From positions 124,001 through 188,000 of the forward strand of contig NZ_JAUCRB010000003.1 of assembly GCF_030373985.1 (NCBI RefSeq): 64,000 bases of DNA. The letters run 5' to 3'. Under the pieces are notes generated by a model. That model did no database searches. It was given only the letters and a program-made list of their open reading frames with translations, and was not told where the DNA came from. Source of the stretch: Wolbachia pipientis. GTDB taxonomy: Bacteria > Pseudomonadota > Alphaproteobacteria > Rickettsiales > Anaplasmataceae. A program made the translations under genes and the position numbers. Positions 9,013-18,420 of this stretch are shown here, piece by piece (the first letter of the stretch is position 1; the number at the start of each line of letters is the position of its first letter).

Positions 9013-10521
9013 ATGAATCATTTAATGGACTATATCTTAGCTTTTCTTTCCTTACCATTTTTTGTTACTGAAAATTATTTGTTGATTACTGCACTGATTC
9101 CGCTGCTTGGCACAGTAATGATTTTTCTTACTGGCAAATGGCCAAGAGTAAGCAATGGTATCACTGTTGCTTCTTCTATGCTTCTCCTTATATATGTATG
9201 CCTATGTACCTCATATTGGGTACTTAATGATACTTCCCACTTTATCCTCATGGATTTTGGCAACAATTTGCATATTAGTTTAAAACTAGAGTCCACTGGG
9301 GTAGTATTTAGTTTACTAATATCATTTTTATGGATATTAACCAGCATGTATGCAATATGCTACATGAAAAATAACTATCCCGATCGTAATCACTCAAGCT
9401 TCTTGTGTTTTTTTTCGTTATCAATCAGCTGTACAATGTTTATTGCTTTTTCCGGTGATTTGCTTACTACGTTCGTTTTTTATGAACTCTTGACTATCAG
9501 TACTTATCCTCTCATCACTTATAATACAACAAATGAATCAATGATAGCTGGACGTTATTATTTTGGTGTGCTGTTTTTTTCCTCCTTAGTGCTGTTTTTA
9601 CCAGTTCTCGGCCTCTTATATAATGAATTTCGTACTTTAGACTTTGTAAGCGGTGGAATATTAAAATTTGACACCTCATTTGTCACTTTCGCTGCAACGT
9701 GTTTTGCCATGCAGATTTATGGGATAGGTAAAGCTGCATTAATGCCAATGCATTTTTGGTTACCAAAAGTAATGGTTGCACCAACGCCTGTTAGTGCATT
9801 GTTGCACGCTGTTGCTGTTGTGAAATCCGGAGTTTTCATCATCATAAAAGTTATATTGTACACTTTCGGCATCGATAATCTTCAACGCTTTGCACAACAA
9901 AATTGGTTTGCTGGAGGATGGTTGCCATACGTTGCAGGATTCGCCATCATTGCAGCCTCACTCATTGCGCTAAAGCAGAAAGAATTGAAAAAATTGCTTG
10001 CCTACTCTACCATCTCTCAATTATCATATATTATACTATTCGCTTCAGTTTTTAGCGATTTTAGTGCAAAAGTTGCAATTTTTCAGTTAGTTTGTCATGC
10101 ATTTGCAAAAATCACTTTATTTTTTGTTGTAGGCAGCATAATAACGAAAACAGGTGAGAAATATGTAGATAGAGTTCACGGCATAGGACGAAGTATGCCA
10201 ATTACCATGACAGCATTTACTATAGGTGCATTATCTATGATAGGAGTGCCGCCCGCTCCAACTTTTTGGGGTAAGTTTCTCATTTTTCAAGCTGTTTTTA
10301 ACTTTGGCAATGTAGCACTTGCTGTATTTATCACTCTGGTGTTAATTGTAAGCACTATACTCAATGCTATGTACTTTTTACCAATAATTTATAATGCGTT
10401 TTTCTTAAAATCTTCCCAGAATTTTTTCGTTAAAAAGGCACCTGTTTTTCTGGTTTTACCACCAGTTATCACTGCTATATGTACTTTTGTTATTTTTTTT
10501 AGTTACCAAGTAATGTTTTAA
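9013..10521 (+). CDS. NuoL/NuoM/MrpD-type proton antiporter subunit
   Basis: This 502-residue polytopic membrane protein belongs to the proton-translocating NADH dehydrogenase/Mrp antiporter family. It has about 13-14 hydrophobic helices. Family signatures are FVFYELLTISTYPLI (key Glu of helix 5), the GIGKAALMPMHFWLP segment with APTPVSALLHAVAVVKSG (central lysine region), and LKKLLAYSTISQLSYI. It is closer in style to MrpD-like subunits than to the NuoL, NuoM and NuoN copies at 59.8-64 kb. It stands alone, 56 bp after tgt, with no Mrp partner genes. It is probably a proton or cation antiporter module, with the partner unknown. Confidence 0.85.
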   Translation: MNHLMDYILAFLSLPFFVTENYLLITALIPLLGTVMIFLTGKWPRVSNGITVASSMLLLIYVCLCTSYWVLNDTSHFILMDFGNNLHISLKLESTGVVFSLLISFLWILTSMYAICYMKNNYPDRNHSSFLCFFSLSISCTMFIAFSGDLLTTFVFYELLTISTYPLITYNTTNESMIAGRYYFGVLFFSSLVLFLPVLGLLYNEFRTLDFVSGGILKFDTSFVTFAATCFAMQIYGIGKAALMPMHFWLPKVMVAPTPVSALLHAVAVVKSGVFIIIKVILYTFGIDNLQRFAQQNWFAGGWLPYVAGFAIIAASLIALKQKELKKLLAYSTISQLSYIILFASVFSDFSAKVAIFQLVCHAFAKITLFFVVGSIITKTGEKYVDRVHGIGRSMPITMTAFTIGALSMIGVPPAPTFWGKFLIFQAVFNFGNVALAVFITLVLIVSTILNAMYFLPIIYNAFFLKSSQNFFVKKAPVFLVLPPVITAICTFVIFFSYQVMF

Positions 10522-10565
10522 AGTATCCATGCCTTCTTACTTTTGAGTTTTCATTTTATTGTAGC

Positions 10566-11459
10566 TTAATCTAAGCTTAAATTGATTATTGAGACATTCT
10601 CTTCATCAAAGTCTATGTCTTCAATTAACATACCATCAGTAATGTTCAAAAGTTCCGGTGGAGAAATGATAGCTCTATTGTTATCAGCTCTCATTCCTAC
10701 AACTCCAAGCTCTATAGCAAGCGGTACTTTTTTATCACCAACCTTGAATTGCATTGTTTGATTTTTGATCTTATATTCGCCATTATGCCTCATTACACTA
10801 TATCTAACAGATATTTCGTCACCACACTTCACCTGTTTTCCAGTCTTGTTAATTAAGTCATTAAAAATCATCAGATTATTTACTAAGTCGGGATATTTAT
10901 CTTTTACTTCGATTAGTTTGATGTAATAAGAGTCAAAATTCATTTTGTTATTATTAGCAATACTGTTTACAGTAACTACACGTTCTCCTCCTTCTTTCAT
11001 ACCAATTATTCCTAAACCCACCTCTTTCCAGCTTTCTTGACCTATTTTCAAGGTAACATCAGAGACTTGACCCGGAAGTGATGTTACTAGCCTATTAGGC
11101 ATTTTATACATTTGTAACAGGACTTCTTGACCACATAGAGCTTTACTGCCATTGCCTTCTGTGATTTCATAAAAGTTTATCAAATTTTCTTCTCTTTCCT
11201 GCTGTGCTATTTCTTTTAAATACTCCGTCAACCCATGCTTTTCAATATAGCGGTCAAGTGCTGATTCAAGTATTGGCTTCACTAAGTAATATGCTAACGT
11301 CTGCACTAAACCATTATGAGTAGTATTTATCTCATAAAGCTTATCCTTTTTTTCTGGTTTACCTTTGTTTATATGGATGATGGTAAACACAAAAGCGTAA
11401 GTTAAAATGAAAATTATTACCACGGAAACAAGCAATTGTAATACAACTTTTCTAACCAT
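10566..11459 (-). CDS. Membrane-anchored protein with two FKBP-like domains
   Basis: This 297-residue protein has an N-terminal transmembrane helix (about residues 7-28), then a helical linker and two regions resembling FKBP-type prolyl isomerase folds. The first is about residues 95-185 (YEITEGNGSKALCGQEV ... GLGIIGMKEGGERVV). The second is about residues 205-290 (CGDEISVRYSVM ... AIELGVVGMRADNNRAII). Each has the GxxGMxxGxxR-like turn, more degenerate in the second. It may be a periplasmic chaperone or foldase, but whether either domain is catalytic cannot be seen. Its ATG overlaps the 3' end of ispA by 8 bp, which points to an operon. Confidence 0.65.
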   Translation of the reverse strand: MVRKVVLQLLVSVVIIFILTYAFVFTIIHINKGKPEKKDKLYEINTTHNGLVQTLAYYLVKPILESALDRYIEKHGLTEYLKEIAQQEREENLINFYEITEGNGSKALCGQEVLLQMYKMPNRLVTSLPGQVSDVTLKIGQESWKEVGLGIIGMKEGGERVVTVNSIANNNKMNFDSYYIKLIEVKDKYPDLVNNLMIFNDLINKTGKQVKCGDEISVRYSVMRHNGEYKIKNQTMQFKVGDKKVPLAIELGVVGMRADNNRAIISPPELLNITDGMLIEDIDFDEENVSIINLSLD

Positions 11460-12252
11460 CTTTTCTTACTTGATTTAATAAATCATATAAATAATCAGTA
11501 TCTCCCGAAAGTTTGCTCAGATTATCCGAAGCTTGTTTAAAGAGGCTGTCTATATAGTTTCCTATTTCACTTTTATCAAGCACAGACATGAAATTGTTTA
11601 TCTCTTCTTGTTTGTAGTCTTCAACATCATCTTTAGCTTGAAAGATAAGCCCCAAATTTATCCCGTAGTCATATAACACTCTACGTTGCTTATCTGTAGC
11701 ATCTCCTATTATAGCACCTATTTCACATGAAACTGCAAATAGTTTCGCAGTTTTCATTAAATGAATTTCTTTTATTTTATCAAAATCTGTATCAATATCT
11801 AGAGTTTGTCCTCTTACCATTCCCTTAGCTCCCATCGCTTGAGAGAGTACTTTTATGATTTCACAGCGTTTGTTGCTGTTCTCATTTAGCGAGGATAGTA
11901 CCTCAAAAGCTAGAGTAAGTAGTGCATCTCCAGCAAGCACAGCTGTTGCTTCGTTAAATTTTTTATGGCAACTTAGCTGCCCCCTGCGAGTGTCACTATT
12001 GTCCATACACGGCAAATCATCATGAATCAGAGAGTAGGTGTGAACAAATTCAACTGCCGCAGCAATTGGTATTGCTTTCTTAACTTCCACATTAAATACT
12101 CGTGATGAAGCTATTACTAGAGATGGACGTATGTACTTTGCAGGAGCAAGAAGCACATATCGCATAGCCGATATAAGTTTGTTTTGGCTATCTTCAGGTA
12201 AAAATTTATTTATTTCTGCAATAAGCAGATTTTTTGTTGCTTCATCTAACAT
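11452..12252 (-). CDS. ispA: Farnesyl/polyprenyl diphosphate synthase
   Basis: This 266-residue cytoplasmic prenyltransferase condenses isopentenyl and allylic diphosphates. The first aspartate-rich motif is D78-D79...D84 (HDDLPCMDNSDTRRG), with the longer DDx4D spacing typical of bacterial farnesyl diphosphate synthases. The second is D208-D209...D212 (FQAKDDVEDY). RGQTLDID near 147 is also conserved. Length is slightly short but complete. Product chain length cannot be decided by eye, but IspA is the best fit. It is transcribed with the downstream FKBP-like gene and diverges from acpP. Confidence 0.92.
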   Translation of the reverse strand: MLDEATKNLLIAEINKFLPEDSQNKLISAMRYVLLAPAKYIRPSLVIASSRVFNVEVKKAIPIAAAVEFVHTYSLIHDDLPCMDNSDTRRGQLSCHKKFNEATAVLAGDALLTLAFEVLSSLNENSNKRCEIIKVLSQAMGAKGMVRGQTLDIDTDFDKIKEIHLMKTAKLFAVSCEIGAIIGDATDKQRRVLYDYGINLGLIFQAKDDVEDYKQEEINNFMSVLDKSEIGNYIDSLFKQASDNLSKLSGDTDYLYDLLNQVRKDG

Positions 12253-12403
12253 TTTTGAGCTTGTTAACTCTCCAGCGTATGATGTTAAAGTTTACCTTAG
12301 CTAGAGTAGTAGAAAACTTTATAATAGTTTATCAATAATAAAAGGTATTGCAAATATGAAAATTTTCTATAACATTAAAGAACAGGTTATTTTTTGGTAG
12401 AGA

Positions 12404-12667
12404 ATGAATAGCGAATTAGCAAAAAGCACTAGAGAAGACATAGAGGAGAAGGTACAAAAGATTGTGCTGGGGCACATTAGTAAGGATGTGGAGAAATTTA
12501 ACAACTCTTCAAAGCTTTTAGAGCATGGCGCAGACAGTTTGGATGCAGTTGAGATAATCATGGCAGCAGAAGAAGAGTTTGGGATAGAAATTCCTGATGA
12601 AGATGCACAAAAAATGGAAACGGTGGGACAAATAGTTGAGTATATAATAAAAAAAACCAATAATTAG
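12404..12667 (+). CDS. acpP: Acyl carrier protein
   Basis: This 87-residue acidic helical protein carries growing acyl chains in fatty acid synthesis. The phosphopantetheine attachment serine is S45 in HGADSLDAVEIIM, followed by EEFGIEIPDEDA. The N terminus is about 8 residues longer than E. coli AcpP. The ATG at 12404 is the only sensible start. fabF begins 6 bp after its stop, the classic acpP-fabF pair. Confidence 0.97.
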   Translation: MNSELAKSTREDIEEKVQKIVLGHISKDVEKFNNSSKLLEHGADSLDAVEIIMAAEEEFGIEIPDEDAQKMETVGQIVEYIIKKTNN

Positions 12668-12673
12668 AATTAA

Positions 12674-13939
12674 ATGGGCAGGAGAGTAGTAGTTACTGGT
12701 ATTGGCCTAATTACTCCACTGGCAGCAGATGTTAAAAATACTTGGCTTAAGTTAATAGATGGTAAATCTGGGATAAAGGAAATTAGTAGATTTGATGTTC
12801 ATGGCCTTACTTGCAAAATTGCAGGGCAAGTTCCCCTACAGCACGACAACATTGAGCATTTTTTTAACCCACTAGATTATATTCCTGAGAAAGACCTAAA
12901 AAGGACAGATCGCTTTATTCACTACGGTATTGCAGCAGCTATTCAGGCAGTAGACGATTCACTAATTTTGGAAAATCAAAATATCAATCGAGAACGCGTT
13001 GGTGTGTCTGTTGGCTCTGGTATAGGTGGTCTTCCATCAATTCAGGAAAATGTAATTAACATGCAGGAAAAGGGGCCAAGACGTGTTAGCCCATTTTTTG
13101 TTCCTGGAAGTCTAATAAATTTGATATCTGGCCATATCTCTATTAAATACGAATTTACAGGCCCAAACGATTCAGCGGTAACCGCATGTGCAACAGGTGC
13201 GCATGCAATAATAAACTCAGCAAGAACTATAAAATTTGGCGAAACAGATGTGATGATTGCAGGTGGATCAGAAAGTGCACTGTGTAGGGTTGGAATTGCA
13301 GGTTTTGCGTCTATGAAGGCACTATCAACTAAATTTAACGATAAACCCGAAGAAGCTTCAAGGCCATGGGATGAAGAACGTGATGGATTTGTCATGGGTG
13401 AAGGAGCAGGTATATTGGTGCTGGAAGAATATGAGCATGCAAAAAGAAGAGGGGCAAAAATATATGCAGAACTTACTGGATACGGACTAACAGGTGATGC
13501 TTACCATATCACAGCACCACATTCAGAAGGAAGAGGTGCATTTAAAGCAATGCAAATTGCCTTAAAGAGTGCGCAGATTAGTCCAGATCAAATTGGGTAT
13601 ATCAATGCACATGGAACTTCAACACCGCTTGGAGATAAAATCGAGGTAATAGCAGTAAAACAGTTATTTGGTGACTATGCTTATAAAATACCAGTGTCTT
13701 CAACAAAATCTTCTATAGGACATTTACTTGGCGCTGCAGGGAGCGTTGAAGCAATATTTAGTATTCTTGCATTAAATAATGGAATTACTCCACCAACTTT
13801 AAATCTACATAAGACTTCAGAGGGATGTGATTTGAATTTTGTACCATTTAAAGCTCAAGAGCATAAAATCCAATATGTGCTTTCTAATTCGTTTGGTTTC
13901 GGTGGTACTAACGCATCGCTCATTTTTGGGCAAGTATGA
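12674..13939 (+). CDS. fabF: Beta-ketoacyl-ACP synthase II
   Basis: This 421-residue condensing enzyme elongates acyl-ACP with malonyl-ACP. The Cys-His-His triad is visible: C172 in TACATGAHAI, H313 in NAHGTSTPLGD and H350 in SSIGHLLGAAG. The supporting lysine K345 and the C-terminal NSFGFGGTNASLIF glycine loop are also present. Length is normal. It is cotranscribed with acpP. No other fab genes are in the window. Confidence 0.97.
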   Translation: MGRRVVVTGIGLITPLAADVKNTWLKLIDGKSGIKEISRFDVHGLTCKIAGQVPLQHDNIEHFFNPLDYIPEKDLKRTDRFIHYGIAAAIQAVDDSLILENQNINRERVGVSVGSGIGGLPSIQENVINMQEKGPRRVSPFFVPGSLINLISGHISIKYEFTGPNDSAVTACATGAHAIINSARTIKFGETDVMIAGGSESALCRVGIAGFASMKALSTKFNDKPEEASRPWDEERDGFVMGEGAGILVLEEYEHAKRRGAKIYAELTGYGLTGDAYHITAPHSEGRGAFKAMQIALKSAQISPDQIGYINAHGTSTPLGDKIEVIAVKQLFGDYAYKIPVSSTKSSIGHLLGAAGSVEAIFSILALNNGITPPTLNLHKTSEGCDLNFVPFKAQEHKIQYVLSNSFGFGGTNASLIFGQV

Positions 13940-14326
13940 TTGGTTCTACTGCTGATTGTTTATAGCTAAAATGTACAAACATGAAGTGCTTACTTTATAA
14001 CAAAGGTAATGCCATTTTTTAGATTTTCTATCTTATACCGCTAGAGGTGTACAACGAAGCCAGGTGGAACTAAACTTTGATTTTTAGCAAATCTATTACT
14101 ACTAAAGGATACAAGAAGCTTTATAAAAACTTAACATAATTTTATCGTAAAAATATCATTTTTAGATCTTGTTTAAAAGCAAGTTTTTAGTATCAAGCAA
14201 ATCTTTCATAATTAACTGTGAGTTGGGTAAATTGGAAAATAAATTTTATTTACTTTTACAATATCTTAAGATCTAATGTCACTGTGTTAGTCAGCAATAT
14301 TAAGAAGGATTACAACCTAGGCTAGT
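13940..14326. other. Intergenic region, no gene seen
   Basis: This 387-bp AT-rich spacer lies between fabF and the AEC transporter. I see no open frame with protein-like composition, no tRNA fold and no strong terminator. It probably holds the promoter of the transporter gene. Confidence 0.5.
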
Positions 14327-15256
14327 ATGTTTTTTACCCTTTTTCTCAAAATATTACCTATTTACATTACAACATTTATTGGTTATTTGGCTGGAAAATA
14401 TCTTAAGATTGACAGAAATACTATACCTCAAATACTCTTTTATATAGCTAATCCAATAGTAATTTTGTATGGAGTATCTCATACAGAGGTCAATTTAAAA
14501 GTAATTTCTCTGCCGATTTTGATATGGTTTATAGGTAGCACTATGTCCTTGTCAGTGTATTATCTTTCTTCTTTTTTATTTAAGGACAACACGAGAAACA
14601 TATTGGCATTTAGCTCGGGCAGCACAAGTATGGGTTATTTTGGCCTGCCGATTGCTATGACTTTATTTGATGAAGATTCAGTGTCTGTATATGTTGTCTG
14701 TTATATAGGAATGGCATTGTTTGAAAATAGCTTAGGATTTTATATAGCCGCAAATGGTATCTATACCGCAAAAGAATGCATGTTAAGGTTGTTCAGACTT
14801 CCTTTGCCTTATGCAATGGTTCTGGGCTTTTTTTTGAGTATATACAATATACAAATACCCACCTTTTTGACAGATGTTATGATAAATATTAGAAGTACAT
14901 TTATTACATTAGGAATGATATTACTTGGAGTGAGTATTGCACAAATTACAAATTTTAAAATAGATTGGAAGCTCGCTTTAACAACTATTACAGCAAAATA
15001 CGTACTCTGGCCATTATTTGTTTTCGGAATTGTCCTTCTAGACAAACATATTACAGGTATATACGATGAGAGTATATATAAAGCACTAATGTTACTAGCT
15101 ATTATTCCAGTTTCTGGATCCAGTGTAATACTTGCTAATATTTTAAATTATCAACCAGATAGAGCTACTTTGCTACTTCTAATCAGTACTGCAGTAGGAC
15201 TATTTTACGTTCCACTAATAATATCATTATTTTTCACTAAACTTGTTCCTCTTTGA
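14327..15256 (+). CDS. AEC-family (auxin efflux carrier-like) permease
   Basis: This 309-residue integral membrane protein has about ten hydrophobic helices in two halves, typical of the AEC transporter family. Family-like features include an early FIGYLAGKYLKID segment, GSTSMGYFGLPIAMTLF in the first half (the conserved Gly/Asn-rich crossover region), and AIIPVSGSSVILANILNYQPDRA near the C terminus. Members export or import organic acids and related anions, but the substrate cannot be inferred here. It stands alone and converges on gatA. Confidence 0.8.
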   Translation: MFFTLFLKILPIYITTFIGYLAGKYLKIDRNTIPQILFYIANPIVILYGVSHTEVNLKVISLPILIWFIGSTMSLSVYYLSSFLFKDNTRNILAFSSGSTSMGYFGLPIAMTLFDEDSVSVYVVCYIGMALFENSLGFYIAANGIYTAKECMLRLFRLPLPYAMVLGFFLSIYNIQIPTFLTDVMINIRSTFITLGMILLGVSIAQITNFKIDWKLALTTITAKYVLWPLFVFGIVLLDKHITGIYDESIYKALMLLAIIPVSGSSVILANILNYQPDRATLLLLISTAVGLFYVPLIISLFFTKLVPL

Positions 15257-15321
15257 TCAAAAACTTAAGTGATGTAACATTGAACATACTTGCTATTCGT
15301 TGAAGGACCTCATGCCGAAAA

Positions 15322-16791
15322 TTAGTTATTTAGTTCAATTATTCTGCCGCAACTTTGCTCTATCACACTTGCTACATTTAATATACCAGCTTCATCATAA
15401 TAGTTTCCGATTACTTGTAAAGCAAGTGGTAAACCCTCATTGGAAAGTCCAACAGGAATGGAGATAGCAGGCAGACCAGCTAAACTTGCTGGTACAGTGA
15501 AGACATCATTGATACACATAATTAGCGGATCTGGTTTTTCATTCAAGCCAAAAGCTTCTGTTGGGGCAGACGGAACAAGTATATAATCTATTTTTTCAAA
15601 TGCTTTTATGAAGTCATTTCTGATTAATGCCCTAATACACTGTGCTTTTTCGTAATATTCATTGTAGTGACCTGAAGAGAGTGCGTAAGCACCAATTAAG
15701 ATTCTTCTCTTTACCTCTTTTCCAAAACCCTTTGCTCTTGTTAATGAATACATTTCTTCGAGGGTATCAGCATCAGCCCTAAATCCATAACGCACACCAT
15801 CATAACGAGCAAGATTAGATGAAGCTTCGGCAGAACAAACTAGATAATAGACAGGTATTGCATATTTAGTGTGTGGCAAGGTGACATCAACAACTTCAGC
15901 ACCGTTTTCTTTTAAATCAAAAGAGACTTTTTCCCAACGATGGACAATTTCTTCTGAAATCCCATCCATTCTATATTCTTTTGGTATACCAATGAGCTTA
16001 CCCTTGATATCACCATTTATAAAATTAGAAAATTTAGGCACCGGCCTTTCGCTCGATGTTGAATCTTTGCTATCATAGCCACAGATCGTTTCAAGCATTA
16101 ATGCTGAGTCAGAAACGGAACGAGTGATGACCCCTGCTTGGTCAAGAGAACTTGCAAATGCAATCATACCAAAACGCGAGCACCTTCCATAAGTTGGTTT
16201 TGCTCCCACTACTCCACAATAAGCTGCTGGTTGGCGTACAGATCCACCAGTGTCACTTCCGAGCGCTCCGGCGCATAAAAATCCAGCAACTGATGCTGCA
16301 GATCCACCAGATGATCCACCAGGTACAACTTTTTCCCCGTCGCTTTTTCTAGTCCACACATTTTCAACAGGACCAAAATAGCTGTTTGTGTTTGCAGAAC
16401 CCATGGCAAATTCATCCATGTTAAGTTTACCAAGCATGGCTGCCCCGCTTTTTAAAAGCAAGTCGGATACTGTAGATTCGTAAGTAGGAACGAAATTTTC
16501 CAGCATTTTTGAGCATGCTGTTGTTTTTATTCCTTTCGTACAGAATAAATCTTTAACACCAACTGGTATACCCATGAGTGGTGGGATTACATCGTCCTTT
16601 TGTTTTGAAAAATATTTGTCTGCTACTTTAGCAGCTTTTATTGCTATTTCTGGAGTTTTTGTTACAAATGCATTTAATTTCTCATTTTCGACTGCGCAGA
16701 TGTGTGCCTCTACAAGCTCAGCAGCAGAAAAATCTTTCCGTTTAAGACCATCATGCATCTCTGTAATGCTTAGCTTTCTTAACTCATTCAT
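15322..16791 (-). CDS. gatA: Asp-tRNA(Asn)/Glu-tRNA(Gln) amidotransferase subunit A
   Basis: This 489-residue amidase subunit of GatCAB releases ammonia from glutamine so that mischarged Glu-tRNA(Gln) or Asp-tRNA(Asn) can be amidated. The amidase Ser-cisSer-Lys centre is visible: lysine in PVGVKDLFCTKG, the Gly/Ser loop PGGSSGGSAASVAG, and GSDTGGSVRQPAAYCG with the catalytic Ser. Length is normal. The start at 16791 gives MNELRKLSITEMHDGL, a standard N terminus. gatB and gatC are not in the window. Confidence 0.96.
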   Translation of the reverse strand: MNELRKLSITEMHDGLKRKDFSAAELVEAHICAVENEKLNAFVTKTPEIAIKAAKVADKYFSKQKDDVIPPLMGIPVGVKDLFCTKGIKTTACSKMLENFVPTYESTVSDLLLKSGAAMLGKLNMDEFAMGSANTNSYFGPVENVWTRKSDGEKVVPGGSSGGSAASVAGFLCAGALGSDTGGSVRQPAAYCGVVGAKPTYGRCSRFGMIAFASSLDQAGVITRSVSDSALMLETICGYDSKDSTSSERPVPKFSNFINGDIKGKLIGIPKEYRMDGISEEIVHRWEKVSFDLKENGAEVVDVTLPHTKYAIPVYYLVCSAEASSNLARYDGVRYGFRADADTLEEMYSLTRAKGFGKEVKRRILIGAYALSSGHYNEYYEKAQCIRALIRNDFIKAFEKIDYILVPSAPTEAFGLNEKPDPLIMCINDVFTVPASLAGLPAISIPVGLSNEGLPLALQVIGNYYDEAGILNVASVIEQSCGRIIELNN

Positions 16792-16980
16792 TGATATACA
16801 ATTTTCAGCAATACATTAATTATAACAACAATAAGCAAAAGATCTATACATTTGTAATTTCAGTTAGAAATATAGCTAAAGATTTACCGAAGTTGTTCTC
16901 ATGCCAACACATAACCATCGTAAGTGATCTCCACTGGCGGTAGTATCTGAGCATTGGAACGAATCGGACCTAAAATTCAT
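16792..16980. other. Spacer between gatA and a repeat element
   Basis: This is non-coding AT-rich DNA holding the gatA promoter on the minus strand. No gene or RNA was recognised. Confidence 0.4.
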
Positions 16981-17599
16981 TAGACTTCTTGCATAAAAAA
17001 AGAAAAAAGCCAATTATTTTTGGCGTTTTTTATAACGCCGCGTGCTCTTAAATTGCTTTAGTCATAAATGTTAAGAAATTTCTTAAATAAGAAAAAAGGC
17101 AAAAGAAGCCCTGTGGTTGGCTAGTTATTTATATTTACTTTTAAATATGGTGTTTTTTTATTCTAAACGTTTAATAATCTCGACTTAGGCTCCTTTTAAG
17201 CTGTAGCTAATCTAAATTATAAACGTTAAGAAATTTACTAAGCAGAAAAAAAGGCAAACAAACCCCGTTAGCTAGTTATTCACTATCTATTTTATAATAT
17301 TAGCGTTTTTTGATGTTTTTATACGTTTAATAAGCGCGACTCACAGCACTAGCTGATAATGAGACAACAATGTAAAAAACATGTGGTGCATGTAGTGCAA
17401 AAATTAAACATGTTACGCCAAGTAAGGTAAGTTTTTGTCACTTAATCTGCACAGACTGTAGCTAAGTAAATAGCTTCGATACCCTGATAAGGGGACTGGA
17501 GGAATTTATCAAGTAGTTTTTTCGTTTCTATTGGTGGTGGCTGGGGTTGTTATATGCCCGACATACTGCCAAAAACTGGTTTGTTAAGCAAGAAGTCTA
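16981..17599. mobile_element. 619-bp MITE-like element with perfect 12-bp inverted ends
   Basis: The element starts with TAGACTTCTTGC (16981-16992) and ends with its exact reverse complement GCAAGAAGTCTA (17588-17599). Nothing inside codes for a protein. Internally it has two diverged direct copies of a unit of about 121 bp (17066-17187 and 17221-17341), a GGCGTT...AACGCC hairpin near 17020, and the ACATACTGCCAAAAAC end segment shared, inverted, with 6737-6748. It fills the space upstream of gatA and downstream of lgt. It is most likely a non-autonomous or gutted insertion element. No clear target-site duplication was found. Confidence 0.65.
17066..17341. repeat. Two diverged direct repeats of about 121 bp
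   Basis: Unit 1 (17066-17187) and unit 2 (17221-17341) share GTTAAGAAATTT, a purine-rich AAAAAAGGCAAA run, GCTAGTTATT and a final CGTTTAATAA...CGACT. The offset is about 155 bp. Related sequence occurs inverted near 7060-7110 and near 26090-26120, so the unit belongs to the dispersed repeat family. Confidence 0.65.
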
Positions 17600-17619
17600 T
17601 TCTATTGCAATACATTTCT

Positions 17620-18414
17620 TCAAACTTTCTCTATGTTCGCATTAAATTTCAAATTTAACGCACTCAAATATATGATTATTCCCAGCAAAACCATAGGTAT
17701 AGAAAGCAATTGCCCCATAGTTAAATCAAGCCATAAATAGCCAACTTGGTAGTCTGGTTCACGGAAAAATTCGACTACAAAACGCACTATTCCATACCAT
17801 ATGACTGCAATGCCAGTTAATGCACCATGATATGGTCTTATTCTAGTCAAGAAAAACAGCAAATTTATAACTGCGAAAAGTAGTAGTCCTTCAAAAAATG
17901 CTTCATAAAGCTGGCTTGGATGGCGCAGCAAGCTATCACCACTCTCTGGAAATACCATGCCCCATGGCATGGTTGTAACCCTGCCGAATAGCTCTTTGTT
18001 TATAAAATTGCCTATGCGGCCTAAAAATAATCCTATGGGGACCCCGCAGGAAATTAGGTCTAATGTGTAAAATATAGGAATATTATGTTTTTTACACGAA
18101 ATTATTACCGCGAGCAAAACTCCTATAGCGCCGCCATGGAATGACATCCCACCTTCCCAGGTTTTCAATATCTCGATAGGGTTGCTTACATAAGAAGCTG
18201 GATCATATATCAACACGTAGCCAAGCCTGCCTCCAAGGATAATGCCTATAATAGTGGCTGTTAACAATGAATCATAAAAACTCTTAGTGAATATTTTTTG
18301 GTTATCCAGCTTACATAAATACCAATATGCAAACACTATACCCAAAACATATGCTAAAGAATACCAATATATAGAAACAGGGCCAATGTTGAAAATTACT
18401 GGATTCAAAGACAT
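17620..18414 (-). CDS. lgt: Prolipoprotein diacylglyceryl transferase
   Basis: This 264-residue inner-membrane enzyme transfers diacylglycerol from phosphatidylglycerol to the lipobox cysteine of prolipoproteins. Family signatures are GGRLGYVLIYD, the SFHGGAIGVLLAV segment with the essential His-Gly-Gly, and GRIGNFINKELFGRVT, within seven or so hydrophobic helices. It is relevant to this window because two VirB6 paralogues carry lipoboxes. smpB lies 6 bp upstream on the same strand, so the two are cotranscribed. Confidence 0.96.
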   Translation of the reverse strand: MSLNPVIFNIGPVSIYWYSLAYVLGIVFAYWYLCKLDNQKIFTKSFYDSLLTATIIGIILGGRLGYVLIYDPASYVSNPIEILKTWEGGMSFHGGAIGVLLAVIISCKKHNIPIFYTLDLISCGVPIGLFLGRIGNFINKELFGRVTTMPWGMVFPESGDSLLRHPSQLYEAFFEGLLLFAVINLLFFLTRIRPYHGALTGIAVIWYGIVRFVVEFFREPDYQVGYLWLDLTMGQLLSIPMVLLGIIIYLSALNLKFNANIEKV

Positions 18415-18420
18415 GTTTTG

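Noticed and set aside
16981-17599. Intact insertion sequence
   Set aside because: There is no transposase frame of useful length on either strand, only inverted ends and internal repeats.
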